From: Blastocatellia bacterium
GTDB lineage: Bacteria > Acidobacteriota > Blastocatellia > UBA7656 > JADIYM01
Direction of reading: 5' to 3'
Assembly: GCA_016705245.1 (NCBI GenBank)
Contig: JADIYM010000008.1
Location: forward strand, 186,001 to 250,000
Length of the DNA stretch: 64,000 nt
Positions 51,196-59,832 of the stretch are shown here, piece after piece. Made by a program: the position numbers and the translations under genes. Every line of letters starts with the position of its first letter. Within the stretch, counting starts at the first letter, position 1. The notes beneath the pieces were generated by a model that did no database searches, had not been told where the DNA came from, and worked only from the letters and a program-made list of their open reading frames with translations.

Positions 51196-52479
51196 ATGGC
51201 GCCAAGTCCGTATGTCGACGACGCCCGCGACATCAAAGAGGACAACCCCTTTGAATCCATGATGTCGCGATTTGACGAGGCCGCGCGGCTGCTCGACCTC
51301 GACCCCAATCTGTACACGATCATGCGGTGGCCGAACCGGGAGATCACAACCTATGTCCCCGTCTTCATGGACGATGGACATATTGAGGTCTTCGTTGGAT
51401 ATCGGGTGCAGCACAGCTTCGCGCGGGGACCGGCCAAGGGCGGAATTCGGTATTCACCGGATGTCAACCTCGACGAAGTCCGGGCCCTTGCGGCCTGGAT
51501 GACCTGGAAGTGCGCCGTCGTCAACGTACCCTTTGGCGGTGCAAAAGGCGGGGTCATCTGCGACCCGCACCAGATGTCGCCCGGGGAGCTCGAGAGGCTC
51601 ACACGTCGCTTCACGGCCGAGCTCATTGACTTCATCGGACCGGAGCGCGACGTTCCGGCGCCGGACATGAACACGAACGAGCAGGTCATGGCGTGGATGA
51701 TGGACACCTATTCCATGCACGCCCGTCATACAGTGACGGCTGTCGTCACCGGCAAGCCGATCGACATCGGGGGGTCGCGAGGGCGCCGCGACGCGACCGG
51801 CCGTGGTCTGCTCATCGTCTGCAACGAGGCAGCGAAGAAATTCGGGTTGAACATCCCGGACACCCGCGTGGTGATCCAGGGCTCGGGCAACGTCGGTGGA
51901 ACGGCGGCGCGGCTGATGCACGAAGTTGGCTACAAGGTCACCGCCATCTCGGACATCTTCGGCGGCATCGTGAACGAGAAGGGCCTCGACGTGCCGGCGG
52001 TCCTAAAGTATCTGGATGAGAACAAGACACTTGAAGGCTTTGACGGCGCGGATCGCGTGTCGAACGCCGAGATCCTCGAACTGGACTGCGACATCCTGAT
52101 GCCGGCCGCTACCGAGAATCAGATCACGTCCAAGAATGCCCACAAGATCCGCTGCAAGGTGCTTGCCGAGGGCGCGAACGGTCCGACGACGGCCAATGCG
52201 GACAAGATCCTTGCGGATGCAGGGGTTTTCGTCATCCCCGACATTCTCGCGAATGCGGGCGGCGTGACCGTGAGCTACTTCGAGTGGGTCCAGAATCGGA
52301 TGGGCTATTTCTGGCGCGAGGATGTGGTCAACGAGCGACTGGCGGACATCATGGTTGCCAGCTTCAATGATGTGGTCCGATTCGCCGAGAAGCACAACGT
52401 GAATCCTCGAATCGCCAGCTATATGCTGGCAATTGACCGTGTCGGGTCGGACGTGCGGATGCGGGGCATTTACGCCTGA
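51196..52479 (+). CDS. gdhA: Glutamate dehydrogenase (Glu/Leu/Phe/Val dehydrogenase family)
   Basis: An NAD(P)-dependent enzyme of 427 residues that interconverts glutamate and 2-oxoglutarate. Substrate-site motifs are GPAKGGIRYSPDV and VPFGGAKGGVICDP (catalytic Lys), plus DVPAPDMNTNEQVMAW and PIDIGGSRGRRDATGRG. The dinucleotide fold is VVIQGSGNVGG, and NAGGVTVSYFEWVQNRMGYF is the C-terminal signature. Cofactor preference is not decided. It has its own promoter and is followed by a GC-rich hairpin. Confidence 0.93.
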   Translation: MAPSPYVDDARDIKEDNPFESMMSRFDEAARLLDLDPNLYTIMRWPNREITTYVPVFMDDGHIEVFVGYRVQHSFARGPAKGGIRYSPDVNLDEVRALAAWMTWKCAVVNVPFGGAKGGVICDPHQMSPGELERLTRRFTAELIDFIGPERDVPAPDMNTNEQVMAWMMDTYSMHARHTVTAVVTGKPIDIGGSRGRRDATGRGLLIVCNEAAKKFGLNIPDTRVVIQGSGNVGGTAARLMHEVGYKVTAISDIFGGIVNEKGLDVPAVLKYLDENKTLEGFDGADRVSNAEILELDCDILMPAATENQITSKNAHKIRCKVLAEGANGPTTANADKILADAGVFVIPDILANAGGVTVSYFEWVQNRMGYFWREDVVNERLADIMVASFNDVVRFAEKHNVNPRIASYMLAIDRVGSDVRMRGIYA

Positions 52480-52491
52480 GAGCCGAAGGAG

Positions 52492-52540
52492 TCGGGGGCT
52501 GGGTTGGAACTGGGACATTTGTCTGTCCACCGGCCCCCGA
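52492..52540 (+). terminator. GC-rich hairpin downstream of gdhA
   Basis: tcgggggctgg (52492-52502) pairs with ccggcccccga (52530-52540), with one G-U pair. It lacks a U-tract, so it may be an RNA 3' stabiliser rather than a classical intrinsic terminator. Confidence 0.45.
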
Positions 52541-52600
52541 AACGTGTCACCACGACATAGGTTTCATGACGGGAAACTGTCAGGACACCTAGGTTTCGAG

Positions 52601-52629
52601 TTGACTCGACCTCTCCATCTGTGTATAAG
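52601..52629 (+). promoter_or_regulatory. Sigma-70-type promoter of the OmpA-family gene
   Basis: TTGACT at 52601-52606, a 17-base spacer and TATAAG at 52624-52629. The implied leader is about 290 bases. Confidence 0.6.
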
Positions 52630-52923
52630 GGAATTGACTTCAAGGTTTATCTTGAGCTCAGGTGCGTGTCCGAAAGGGTCTCGTGATCCGGTGACGAACG
52701 CGGCTGGGCGTTGAAATGTTGAAGAGTTGCAGCGCCTCAGAATGCACCTCCGAAAATAGCAGGATTCGGCAAGCGGGCAGGGAACGATGAAAGAGGGGAA
52801 AACACCCTCGCGCGGCGGCCATCTTGGGCAAGATGAACCGAATGAAACGCGCAATGCGAGGATCGTGATGCTGGTCCGGAATCCTCAAATGAGACAGATA
52901 ACAACAGGAACGTCAGGAGGCGA

Positions 52924-55233
52924 ATGATGAGTCATTTTCGCAAAGCTCTCGCGCTGGTGTTCGCAATACTCTTGCTGAACAGCGCTGCATGGGCGGCGGG
53001 CGACGGCGACAAGTTGAGCAGCGACGAATGCGAGCTGCTCCACCAGATGAAAGCGCCGACGGTGTACGGCGGAACGGGTCTGTTCAATACGTATTCGACG
53101 CGCACTCTCAACAAGTGGGAGACGAGCGTCGGATTCTTCTGGAACAACTTCGACCGTGAGCCGGGCGCCATGGACATTAACCAGATTCCCGTGAACTTCA
53201 CGCTTGGTCTGCACGACCGGTGGGAAGTCTGGGCAAATCTGAACGCTTGGCAGCAGACGACGATCCGCCAGCCGTTCCTCGTTTCGGGAACGGGCTACAA
53301 CGCAGTTCTGGCATATCGTCGCTCGCCCTACGTTTTCTTCGGACCGCCGTTTGGCGGCACGGATGGCGGCGCGGCTTACTTCCCGGGAACGGGCGCCCTC
53401 AGTGGCGGCATTCTTCCGGTGCTTGGCCGCTTCGGCAATCCGATCGTGCCGTCGGGCACGGTTATCGTTGACAACTTTGGTCTGCCCGGTGGCGCCGTTG
53501 GCCTCGGCCCGGCAATCGTCACCGATCGTCCGGCCTACTACCCGGATCTGCCGTTCGCAGGCCAGGTTGACTTCTTCGGATTCGACAACTTCGGTCGCCC
53601 GGTGTTCGGCGCCCGTCAGTCCGGGAACGGAATTGGCGACGCCTCGATCGGAACGAAGATCGAAGTAATCGATCCCGACGAGCACCCGCACTTCTCGATG
53701 GCTATCGGTGGCACGGTCGTGATTCCCACGGCGCGCAACCAGAACGCTCTTGCCCGCGGCCGCACCTCTGGTGAGGTCGATTACGGTGCGTTCATCGCGC
53801 TTGGACACGAGTTTGCCGACGGCCACTTCCGCATGTACGAGAACATTGGCTACACGGTCGCTGGCGACCCGAATGTCGGCGAGGTCAAGACGATCGATCG
53901 TCCGAACAAGCTGAACCTCGGCCTCGGCATGTCGTACGCGGTCAACAAGCACGCCGAGCTCATCGGCGAGCTTAACTGGACGAACTTCATCGGCGGTCAG
54001 ACGCCGGTGGTCAACCAGAACGATCCGCTCGACCTTACGCTGGGCGCTCGCTTCTTCTTCTATAACGGTCGTTTCTCGTTCGGCGGCGCCTATCGGCGTC
54101 TGCTGAATGGTGGCGACAGCGAGACGTATCCGGTGCTCAACCTGAAGGGCTTCACGTTCATCCCGGCTCCGCCGACGGTGATTCAGGTGCCGGTGTACAA
54201 CGCGGTCGACCAGACGTTCGAGAACGGCGATCACAATGGCTTCATCGCCTACGTGGGCTTCGGCTCGCGTGACGAGTGCGAAGCGCCGCCGCCGCCCAAC
54301 AAGCCGCCCACCTGCACGGGTGTCTCGGCTGCGAGCATGGACCTCTACATCGGCGATTCGGTTGCACTCATGGCGAATGCGACGGATCCGGACGGCGACG
54401 TGCTGACCTACAGCTGGTCGGCAACGGGCGGCCGTATCGTTGGCTCGGGCGCGAACGTCACGTTCGACGCGTCGGGTCTTGCCGAGGGTTCGTACACCGC
54501 GACGGCGCAGGTCAGCGACGGGTTCAACCCGGCGGTGGACTGCTCGGTCACGGTCAACGTGAAGAAGCGTCCGAATCAGTGCCCGACGGTTTCGCTGTCG
54601 GCGAGCTCCACGTCGGTAACCGAAGGTGAAGTTGTCACGTTCCGGGCGAGTGCTTCGGATCCGGACAACGGCCCGAACGCGGTGACCTACGAGTGGAATT
54701 CGTCGGAGGGCTCGCTCCGTCGCATCAGCGACAGCGAAGTCTCACTCGACACCACGGGTATGGGTGGCAAGACGATCACGGTTTCGGTCTCGACTGGCGA
54801 CGGCGACCCGAATTGCGTTCGAACAGAGCGCGTGACGGTCAACGTTGAAGCCAAGCGTGTGGCCGAGATTGAGGAGATCTGTGCTGACGGTCGTCGGTAC
54901 TTCAAGCGGAACACGGCTCGCGTCGACAACGTCGTCAAGCTGTGCCTCGATGAAGCTGCCGTTCGTCTGCAGCAGGATCCGACCTACCAGCTCGTGATTG
55001 ACGGTCACTCTGACAAGGGTGAGCGTGCCGGTATCGCTCTGAAGCGTGCCGAGAACGCCCGCGACTACCTCGTTACCGAGAAGGGCATCGATCGTAACCG
55101 GATCATGGTCCGGAGCTACGACGACAAGTGCCCGAAGGCCGATGCGATGGAGAACCGCCGCATCGAGATCTTCCTCGTTCCCGAGGGACGCACGGCTGAC
55201 GAGATCACGAAGAACTGTCAGGGTTCGATGTAG
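52924..55233 (+). CDS. Outer-membrane protein: N-terminal beta-barrel, two PKD/Ig-like domains, C-terminal OmpA domain
   Basis: A 769-residue outer-membrane protein. Signal peptide to about AWAAG (residue 24). Residues 25-450 alternate aromatic beta strands (WETSVGFFWNNFDRE, LGARFFFYNGRFSFGGAYR), consistent with a transmembrane barrel. Two PKD-type domains follow (about 462-545 and 553-640; ATDPDGDVLTYSWSATGG, ASDPDNGPNAVTYEWNSSEG), then an OmpA peptidoglycan-binding domain (about 648-760; LVIDGHSDKGERAGIALKRA, NRRIEIFL). GGAGG precedes the start. It tethers the outer membrane to peptidoglycan; a possible porin or structural role is inferred. It is followed by two hairpin terminators. Confidence 0.88.
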   Translation: MMSHFRKALALVFAILLLNSAAWAAGDGDKLSSDECELLHQMKAPTVYGGTGLFNTYSTRTLNKWETSVGFFWNNFDREPGAMDINQIPVNFTLGLHDRWEVWANLNAWQQTTIRQPFLVSGTGYNAVLAYRRSPYVFFGPPFGGTDGGAAYFPGTGALSGGILPVLGRFGNPIVPSGTVIVDNFGLPGGAVGLGPAIVTDRPAYYPDLPFAGQVDFFGFDNFGRPVFGARQSGNGIGDASIGTKIEVIDPDEHPHFSMAIGGTVVIPTARNQNALARGRTSGEVDYGAFIALGHEFADGHFRMYENIGYTVAGDPNVGEVKTIDRPNKLNLGLGMSYAVNKHAELIGELNWTNFIGGQTPVVNQNDPLDLTLGARFFFYNGRFSFGGAYRRLLNGGDSETYPVLNLKGFTFIPAPPTVIQVPVYNAVDQTFENGDHNGFIAYVGFGSRDECEAPPPPNKPPTCTGVSAASMDLYIGDSVALMANATDPDGDVLTYSWSATGGRIVGSGANVTFDASGLAEGSYTATAQVSDGFNPAVDCSVTVNVKKRPNQCPTVSLSASSTSVTEGEVVTFRASASDPDNGPNAVTYEWNSSEGSLRRISDSEVSLDTTGMGGKTITVSVSTGDGDPNCVRTERVTVNVEAKRVAEIEEICADGRRYFKRNTARVDNVVKLCLDEAAVRLQQDPTYQLVIDGHSDKGERAGIALKRAENARDYLVTEKGIDRNRIMVRSYDDKCPKADAMENRRIEIFLVPEGRTADEITKNCQGSM

Positions 55234-55242
55234 TTCTCCCGG

Positions 55243-55277
55243 AATGGTGACCCCGGCATCTCGCTGGGGTCACCATT
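55243..55277 (+). terminator. Hairpin terminator, first of two
   Basis: aatggtgacccc (55243-55254) pairs perfectly with ggggtcaccatt (55266-55277). The U-run after it is weak. Confidence 0.6.
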
Positions 55278-55304
55278 TGATCACCTTCTTACCAGCGCGA
55301 ATAT

Positions 55305-55352
55305 GGGCAGGAGAACCGCCGGATTCGGTGGCCATCCTGCCCGTTTTTCTTT
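55305..55352 (+). terminator. Intrinsic terminator, second of two
   Basis: gggcagga (55305-55312) pairs with tcctgccc (55335-55342), with a further short stem inside, followed by gtttttctttt. This is a classical U-rich terminator for the abundant OmpA-type transcript. Confidence 0.85.
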
Positions 55353-55445
55353 TAAACGTGGCATCCGACGCGGTCACGAGGCCATTTCGTCCATATGGTA
55401 TGATTCGGCAAAAGTCCTGAGTTTTCTCCTGGAGATGTTGTTTTC

Positions 55446-57647
55446 ATGATGCGTTATTGCAGAGTCCTCGCGTGTGTCGCGATCATCGGCTTGTCGACAG
55501 CAGCCGCCGCGACCGCCCCCGCAGCGAGTGGCGATGAACGCTCGTCGTCGGCTCGAAGTTGGAACGTCACGGGTCCTTATGGAGGGAGCGTCCGCTCACT
55601 CCGCATCGCTCCGGATGACCCCCAGAAAATATTCGTGGGCTCAGCCGACGGCCAGATCTACCGGTCGCGCGACGGTGGCCGGAGCTGGTCCCGGGCGATT
55701 CCGGGCTTCAATCGACCGGGGCTCGTTCTCGACAAGGTCATCATTGACCCGGGCGATCCAAACGTGATGTACGCAGCGGTCTGGTCGACCGACCGGGACA
55801 AGGCCGGCGGGGTCTTCAAGAGCAAGGATGGTGGAGACACCTGGCACGAGCTCTCCGAAATGAAGAACGAGTCGGTGCGTGCCATTGCTCTCGACCCGAA
55901 CGACTCGAAAATCCTCGTCGCCGGGTCACTGAAGGCGGTCTTTCGAACCACGGACGCCGGAGATTCGTGGGAGCGCATTTCGCCCAAAGGCCACGCCGAC
56001 CTCCTGAACTTCCACTCGATCGCCATTGACCCACGCGACACGAACGTCATTTTCGCCGGTACGACGCACCTTCCCTGGAAGACGACTGACGGCGGCAAGA
56101 CGTGGTTCTCGATCAAGGAGGGAATCCTCGACGATTCCGACATCTTCTCGATCGCGATCATGGAGGACAATCCGGAGCGGGTCTTCGCGTCCGCGTGTTC
56201 GGGGATCTATTTCACGGAAGACGCCGGCACGAAGTGGTCGAAGATCCAGGGCATTCCGTTCTCGAGTCGTCGTACCCATCTCATATATCCGCATCCGACT
56301 CGGCCCGAGGTCGTATTTGCCGGGACCACCCAGGGACTCTGGCGCTCGCTCGACACCGGGAAGACATGGCAGTTGATGACGACGAAGACCCTTGTCGTCA
56401 ACGCAATCGACATTCACCCCGATGACCCGGACCGCGTTCTGCTCGGCACAGATGAGCACGGGGTCCTGATTTCCCGCGATCTCGGAAAGTCCTTCGTCGA
56501 GAGCAATGCAGGCTACATTCACAGGCACATCCTGACGGTGCTGCCGGACATGGCGCAGGCGGATCGCGTGTACGCGACGGTGTTTCACGACGGGATCGCC
56601 GGCGGATTCTTCATCAGCAACGATGGAGGCCGCACGTGGCGACAGTCGATCAGGGGGCTAGGTGGCCGGGACGTCTTCTCCCTTCTCCAGCAGCCCGACA
56701 GCCCGTCGGTCCTGATCGCTGGCACTAAGTACGGCGTCTATCGATCGAAGGACCGTGGCGAGACGTGGGCCTTCGTTGGGAAGCCTGCGAAAAAGGTCGT
56801 GCCCAGGAAGGGTGCAGGTGACGATCCGCCTGCACGGGCGCCACGTTCGACGCGCCGTACTCGGGCGTCGCTGCAGGCGCCGACGACTTACCAGCTGGTC
56901 TCGGTGGTGAAAACTTCGGCAAAGAAGAAGCCGGCACCGGCGAAGGGCAAGAAGACCGCCAAGAAACCGGTCGGGCCTAAACTCGTCACGCTCGAAGAGC
57001 AGGTAAATGGGTTTGCGAGCTACGTTGATGCAGCCGGCGGGAAGTGGATTCTGGCTGCCACGAATCGTGGAATCTACCGCTCGCAGGACCTCGACAAGGG
57101 CTGGGAACTGATTCCGACGCCGGGACTTCTGGCGCCATTCACCTGCCTTTCGAGCGGACTCACTGATCCAGATCGAACGATCTATCTCGGCACGATGAAG
57201 GGGCTCGCCTATTCGCGGGACTTTGGAGCCACGTGGCAGAAAGTCCATCGAGGACCCGATGAGTTCCCGGTGAAGTCAATCGCCCAGGATCCCCGCGATG
57301 CGCAGGTGGTTTATGTCGGCTCGCGAGGATACTTCTACAAGAGCGAGGATGGAGCCCGTTCGTGGAAGAAGCGGGGCGGTGGCTTACCGGCCGGTGACAT
57401 CACGATCGTCGCCGTTGATCCCGTGAATTCAGATACGGTGTACGCAGGGGATTACCTCGGCGGAGGCATCTATCGGTCGACGAATCGCGGAGAGGACTGG
57501 GAGCGACTCGACGCAGGACTTCCAAGCGCGCGTGTATGGACGCTTGCGGCCGATCCGTTCGAGGCCGGGCGTGTCTACGCCGGAAGTTATTCGGGTGGTG
57601 TGTACGTCATGAAGGGGGCGCCCGTGGCTGCGACGTTGACGGAGTAG
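55446..57647 (+). CDS. Secreted beta-propeller (sortilin/BNR-like) protein with a basic insert
   Basis: A 733-residue exported protein with a signal peptide (about 1-27). Many BNR/Asp-box repeats are visible: IYRSRDGGRSW, VFKSKDGGDTW, VFRTTDAGDSW, YFTEDAGTKW, FISNDGGRTW, VYRSKDRGETW, YKSEDGARSW and IYRSTNRGEDW, giving two propellers. Between them at about 445-520 lies a Lys/Arg/Pro/Ala-rich insert (KKKPAPAKGKKTAKKP), unlike the rest. Function is unknown; such proteins bind glycans or proteins. The ATG at 55446 or 55449 follows a GGAG. Confidence 0.82.
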   Translation: MMRYCRVLACVAIIGLSTAAAATAPAASGDERSSSARSWNVTGPYGGSVRSLRIAPDDPQKIFVGSADGQIYRSRDGGRSWSRAIPGFNRPGLVLDKVIIDPGDPNVMYAAVWSTDRDKAGGVFKSKDGGDTWHELSEMKNESVRAIALDPNDSKILVAGSLKAVFRTTDAGDSWERISPKGHADLLNFHSIAIDPRDTNVIFAGTTHLPWKTTDGGKTWFSIKEGILDDSDIFSIAIMEDNPERVFASACSGIYFTEDAGTKWSKIQGIPFSSRRTHLIYPHPTRPEVVFAGTTQGLWRSLDTGKTWQLMTTKTLVVNAIDIHPDDPDRVLLGTDEHGVLISRDLGKSFVESNAGYIHRHILTVLPDMAQADRVYATVFHDGIAGGFFISNDGGRTWRQSIRGLGGRDVFSLLQQPDSPSVLIAGTKYGVYRSKDRGETWAFVGKPAKKVVPRKGAGDDPPARAPRSTRRTRASLQAPTTYQLVSVVKTSAKKKPAPAKGKKTAKKPVGPKLVTLEEQVNGFASYVDAAGGKWILAATNRGIYRSQDLDKGWELIPTPGLLAPFTCLSSGLTDPDRTIYLGTMKGLAYSRDFGATWQKVHRGPDEFPVKSIAQDPRDAQVVYVGSRGYFYKSEDGARSWKKRGGGLPAGDITIVAVDPVNSDTVYAGDYLGGGIYRSTNRGEDWERLDAGLPSARVWTLAADPFEAGRVYAGSYSGGVYVMKGAPVAATLTE

Positions 57648-58017
57648 AAGGCAGCTCGCGCAGAGGCTCAACCCGGCACCGCAAGCCGTAATCGAGGCTT
57701 GGCATAACCAAGTGGGTTCTATCGGAGACGGGGAACCCGCTTGCTGTCGCTCGCGGTACTGATCCCCGTCCAGCGGACTCCGCCATCAGGACGCGTCCGC
57801 TGCTCGCCGTCGCGTAGTGGCGGTCAGTACCGCGCGCGTCGTGACAGGATCAGAACCGCGAACGCAGTGAGCGGCGGCCTTTGCACCTCCCGCCTTCACG
57901 CTGGTTGTCCACGTGCATCGTCGCCTACCGCGACGTGCGGGCCCACTTCGTTTCTCCGCCATACTGATCCCTGATTCTTCCACCGCGCCGGTCGGGGTTC
58001 TGGCCGCGCGAGGACTC
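57648..58017. other. Intergenic repeat-bearing region
   Basis: About 370 bases between convergent genes with no supported coding sequence. It contains degenerate family 2 repeat sequences (see next entry). Confidence 0.5.
57739..57876. repeat. Degenerate family 2 palindrome
   Basis: cgcggtactga (57752-57762) is matched in reverse complement by tcagtaccgcg (57824-57834). The left side has tgctgtcgctcgcgg, and gaaccgcgaacgcagtgagcgg follows at about 57855-57876, both like the core of the 38 kb elements. Confidence 0.55.
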
Positions 58018-59450
58018 TTATTCCCGCTCGAGCGCCCTGGCCGCCTTCAGCATCACGTGCTCGCCGAAGTGTGGCGCGAGGATCTGGAGGCCGACCGGCA
58101 GCCCATCAGACATTCCGCACGGGACGCTGACAGCGGGAATCCCGGCGAGGTTCGCGGTGATCGTGTAAACGTCCGACAGGTACATCTGCAGCGGGTCTTC
58201 CATCTTCTCGCCGAGGCGGAATGCCGTCGTCGGCGACGTAGGCGTCACGACGACGTCGCAGGCGGCGAAGGCCGTCCGAAAGTCCCGCTCGATGAGAGTC
58301 CGCACCCGAAGTGCCTTGTCGTAATAGGCGTCGTAATAGCCAGACGAAAGCACGTACGTTCCGAGCATGATGCGACGCTTGACCTCGGCTCCGAACCCTT
58401 CGGCTCTCGACCGCATATACATCTGACGCAGTTCCTCGGCTCCCTCGGCCCGGTACCCGTACCGGACACCATCGAATCGCGCAAGATTGGAGCTCGCCTC
58501 GGCCGTGGCGACGATGTAGTAGCAGGCCGTCGCGTACTTCATGTGAGGAAGCGACACTTCGACAATGGTGGCACCCTGCGATCGCAGCCGATCGATGCCC
58601 TCTTCGACCTCTCGCGTGTTCCCGCCGCAAGCCCTTCAGCGAAAAACTCTCGCGGAACACCGCCTCGCACCCCCGTTGCGCCTGCGTCGAGATCCGTGAA
58701 ATCCGGAATCACAGCCTCACTCGACGTCGAGTCGAGCTCGTCCCGACCGGCCATTACCCTCAAGGCAATGGCAATGTCGTTGACCGAAGCCGCAAACGGA
58801 CCGATCTGGTCGAGCGAGCTTCCGAAAGCGACGAGTCCGTATCGTGAGATTCGACCATAGGTCGGCTTCAGCCCGACGACGCCGCACAGTGAGGCCGGCT
58901 GCCGGATCGAGCCTCCGGTATCGGAGCCTAGCGCGAGCATCGCCATGCCGCTCGCCACCGCCACGGCGGAGCCCCCTGACGAGCCGCCGGGAACGCGATC
59001 CTCGTCCCAGGGATTTCGGACCGGTCCGAAGGCCGAATTCTCGTTTGACGAACCCATCGCGAACTCGTCGCAATTCGTCTTTCCGACAATGATCGCGCCG
59101 GCATCCCGAAGGCGAGCGACGGCCGTGGCCGTATACGGCGGCCGGTAGTGCTCGAGAATCCGCGATCCGCACGTCGTTCGCACACCCTCGAGCACGAGGT
59201 TGTCCTTGATTGCGACGGGAATCCCGTCGAGCGGACGAAGTAGCTCTCCCGAACGAACTCGGGCGTCGGTTTCATCGGCCTGCGCGAGCGCCGTGTCGGC
59301 AGTGACCGTGAGGAAGGCATTCAACCGCGGGTTGAGCGCTTCAATGCGAGAGAGCGCCGCCTCGGTCACCGAGCGAGCGGTTGTCGTTCCGGCGCCGATG
59401 GCCTCCTGGGTGCCCGCGATCGACGGATGGACGTCGGGGATGGCTTGCAT
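58018..59450 (-). CDS. gatA: Glutamyl/aspartyl-tRNA amidotransferase subunit A, split by a frameshift
   Basis: GatA supplies ammonia for Gln- or Asn-tRNA formation. The 5' part (59450 down to about 58612) carries AIKDNLVLEG with the catalytic Lys, GGSSGGSAVAVASG and the Ser-cisSer pair in LGSDTGGSIRQPA. The 3' part (58557 down to 58018) carries YDAYYDKALRVRTLIERDF and VTPTSPTTAFRLGE. The two frames differ by one base at about 58609-58613; adding one base gives GTREEVEEGIDRLRSQGATI, so one base is missing. The repaired protein has 477 residues, the normal size. GatA is usually essential, so the break is probably artefactual. It is 4 bases after gatC. Confidence 0.88.
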
Positions 59451-59454
59451 GGGC

Positions 59455-59778
59455 CTACGACTCCTGCGACTCGCCGGTTGCGCGAGTGATCACACTCGGC
59501 ACCTTGAAGTAGCCGTGGAAACCTTCAGGAGCATTCGCCGTGGCGACTGACGTACCGAGGCTCGGCTTGACGACGTCGTGCCGCCAGGTTCGTTCGACGT
59601 GTTCCGCGATCGACGAATGCGACATCGGCGCAACGTTCGTCGTGTCGAGCTCACCGAGTTGGTCCATGTACGAGAGGATCTCGGACATCTGGGCTGCGAA
59701 TCGATCCGCATCATCCGGCGACAGCTCGAGGTGCGCCAGCGTGGCGGTCTTCAACACAACATCACGAGTGATCGACAT
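59455..59778 (-). CDS. gatC: Glutamyl/aspartyl-tRNA amidotransferase subunit C
   Basis: A 107-residue subunit that stabilises GatA-GatB. It has the family pattern VLKTATLAHLELSPDDADRF, the FAAQMSEILSYMDQLGELD helix and the C-terminal FHGYFKVPSVI. ATG 59778 is chosen because AAGGAG lies six bases before it; ATG 59784 lies inside that motif's spacing. It precedes gatA on the minus strand. gatB is not in the window. Confidence 0.9.
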   Translation of the reverse strand: MSITRDVVLKTATLAHLELSPDDADRFAAQMSEILSYMDQLGELDTTNVAPMSHSSIAEHVERTWRHDVVKPSLGTSVATANAPEGFHGYFKVPSVITRATGESQES

Positions 59779-59832
59779 CGGCATCTCCTTCCGGCGTGGA
59801 ACGGCGGATTCTAGCAGAAGCCGTTCGCACGG

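Larger units (their letters stand above)
52480..52923. other. Intergenic region: hairpin, promoter and long leader
   Basis: No gene is supported here. It holds a terminator-like hairpin (52492-52540), the promoter at 52601-52629 and about 290 bases of transcribed leader upstream of the OmpA-type gene. No known riboswitch class was recognised. Confidence 0.5.

Noticed and set aside
52636..52923. Known riboswitch in the OmpA-type leader
   Set aside because: No recognisable c-di-GMP, cobalamin, TPP or similar consensus motifs were seen; only an unclassified long leader is claimed.
52885..54234. Minus-strand 449-residue frame over the OmpA-type gene
   Set aside because: Antisense of a strongly coding gene; the frame is kept open by GC-rich codon bias and has no signal or domain.
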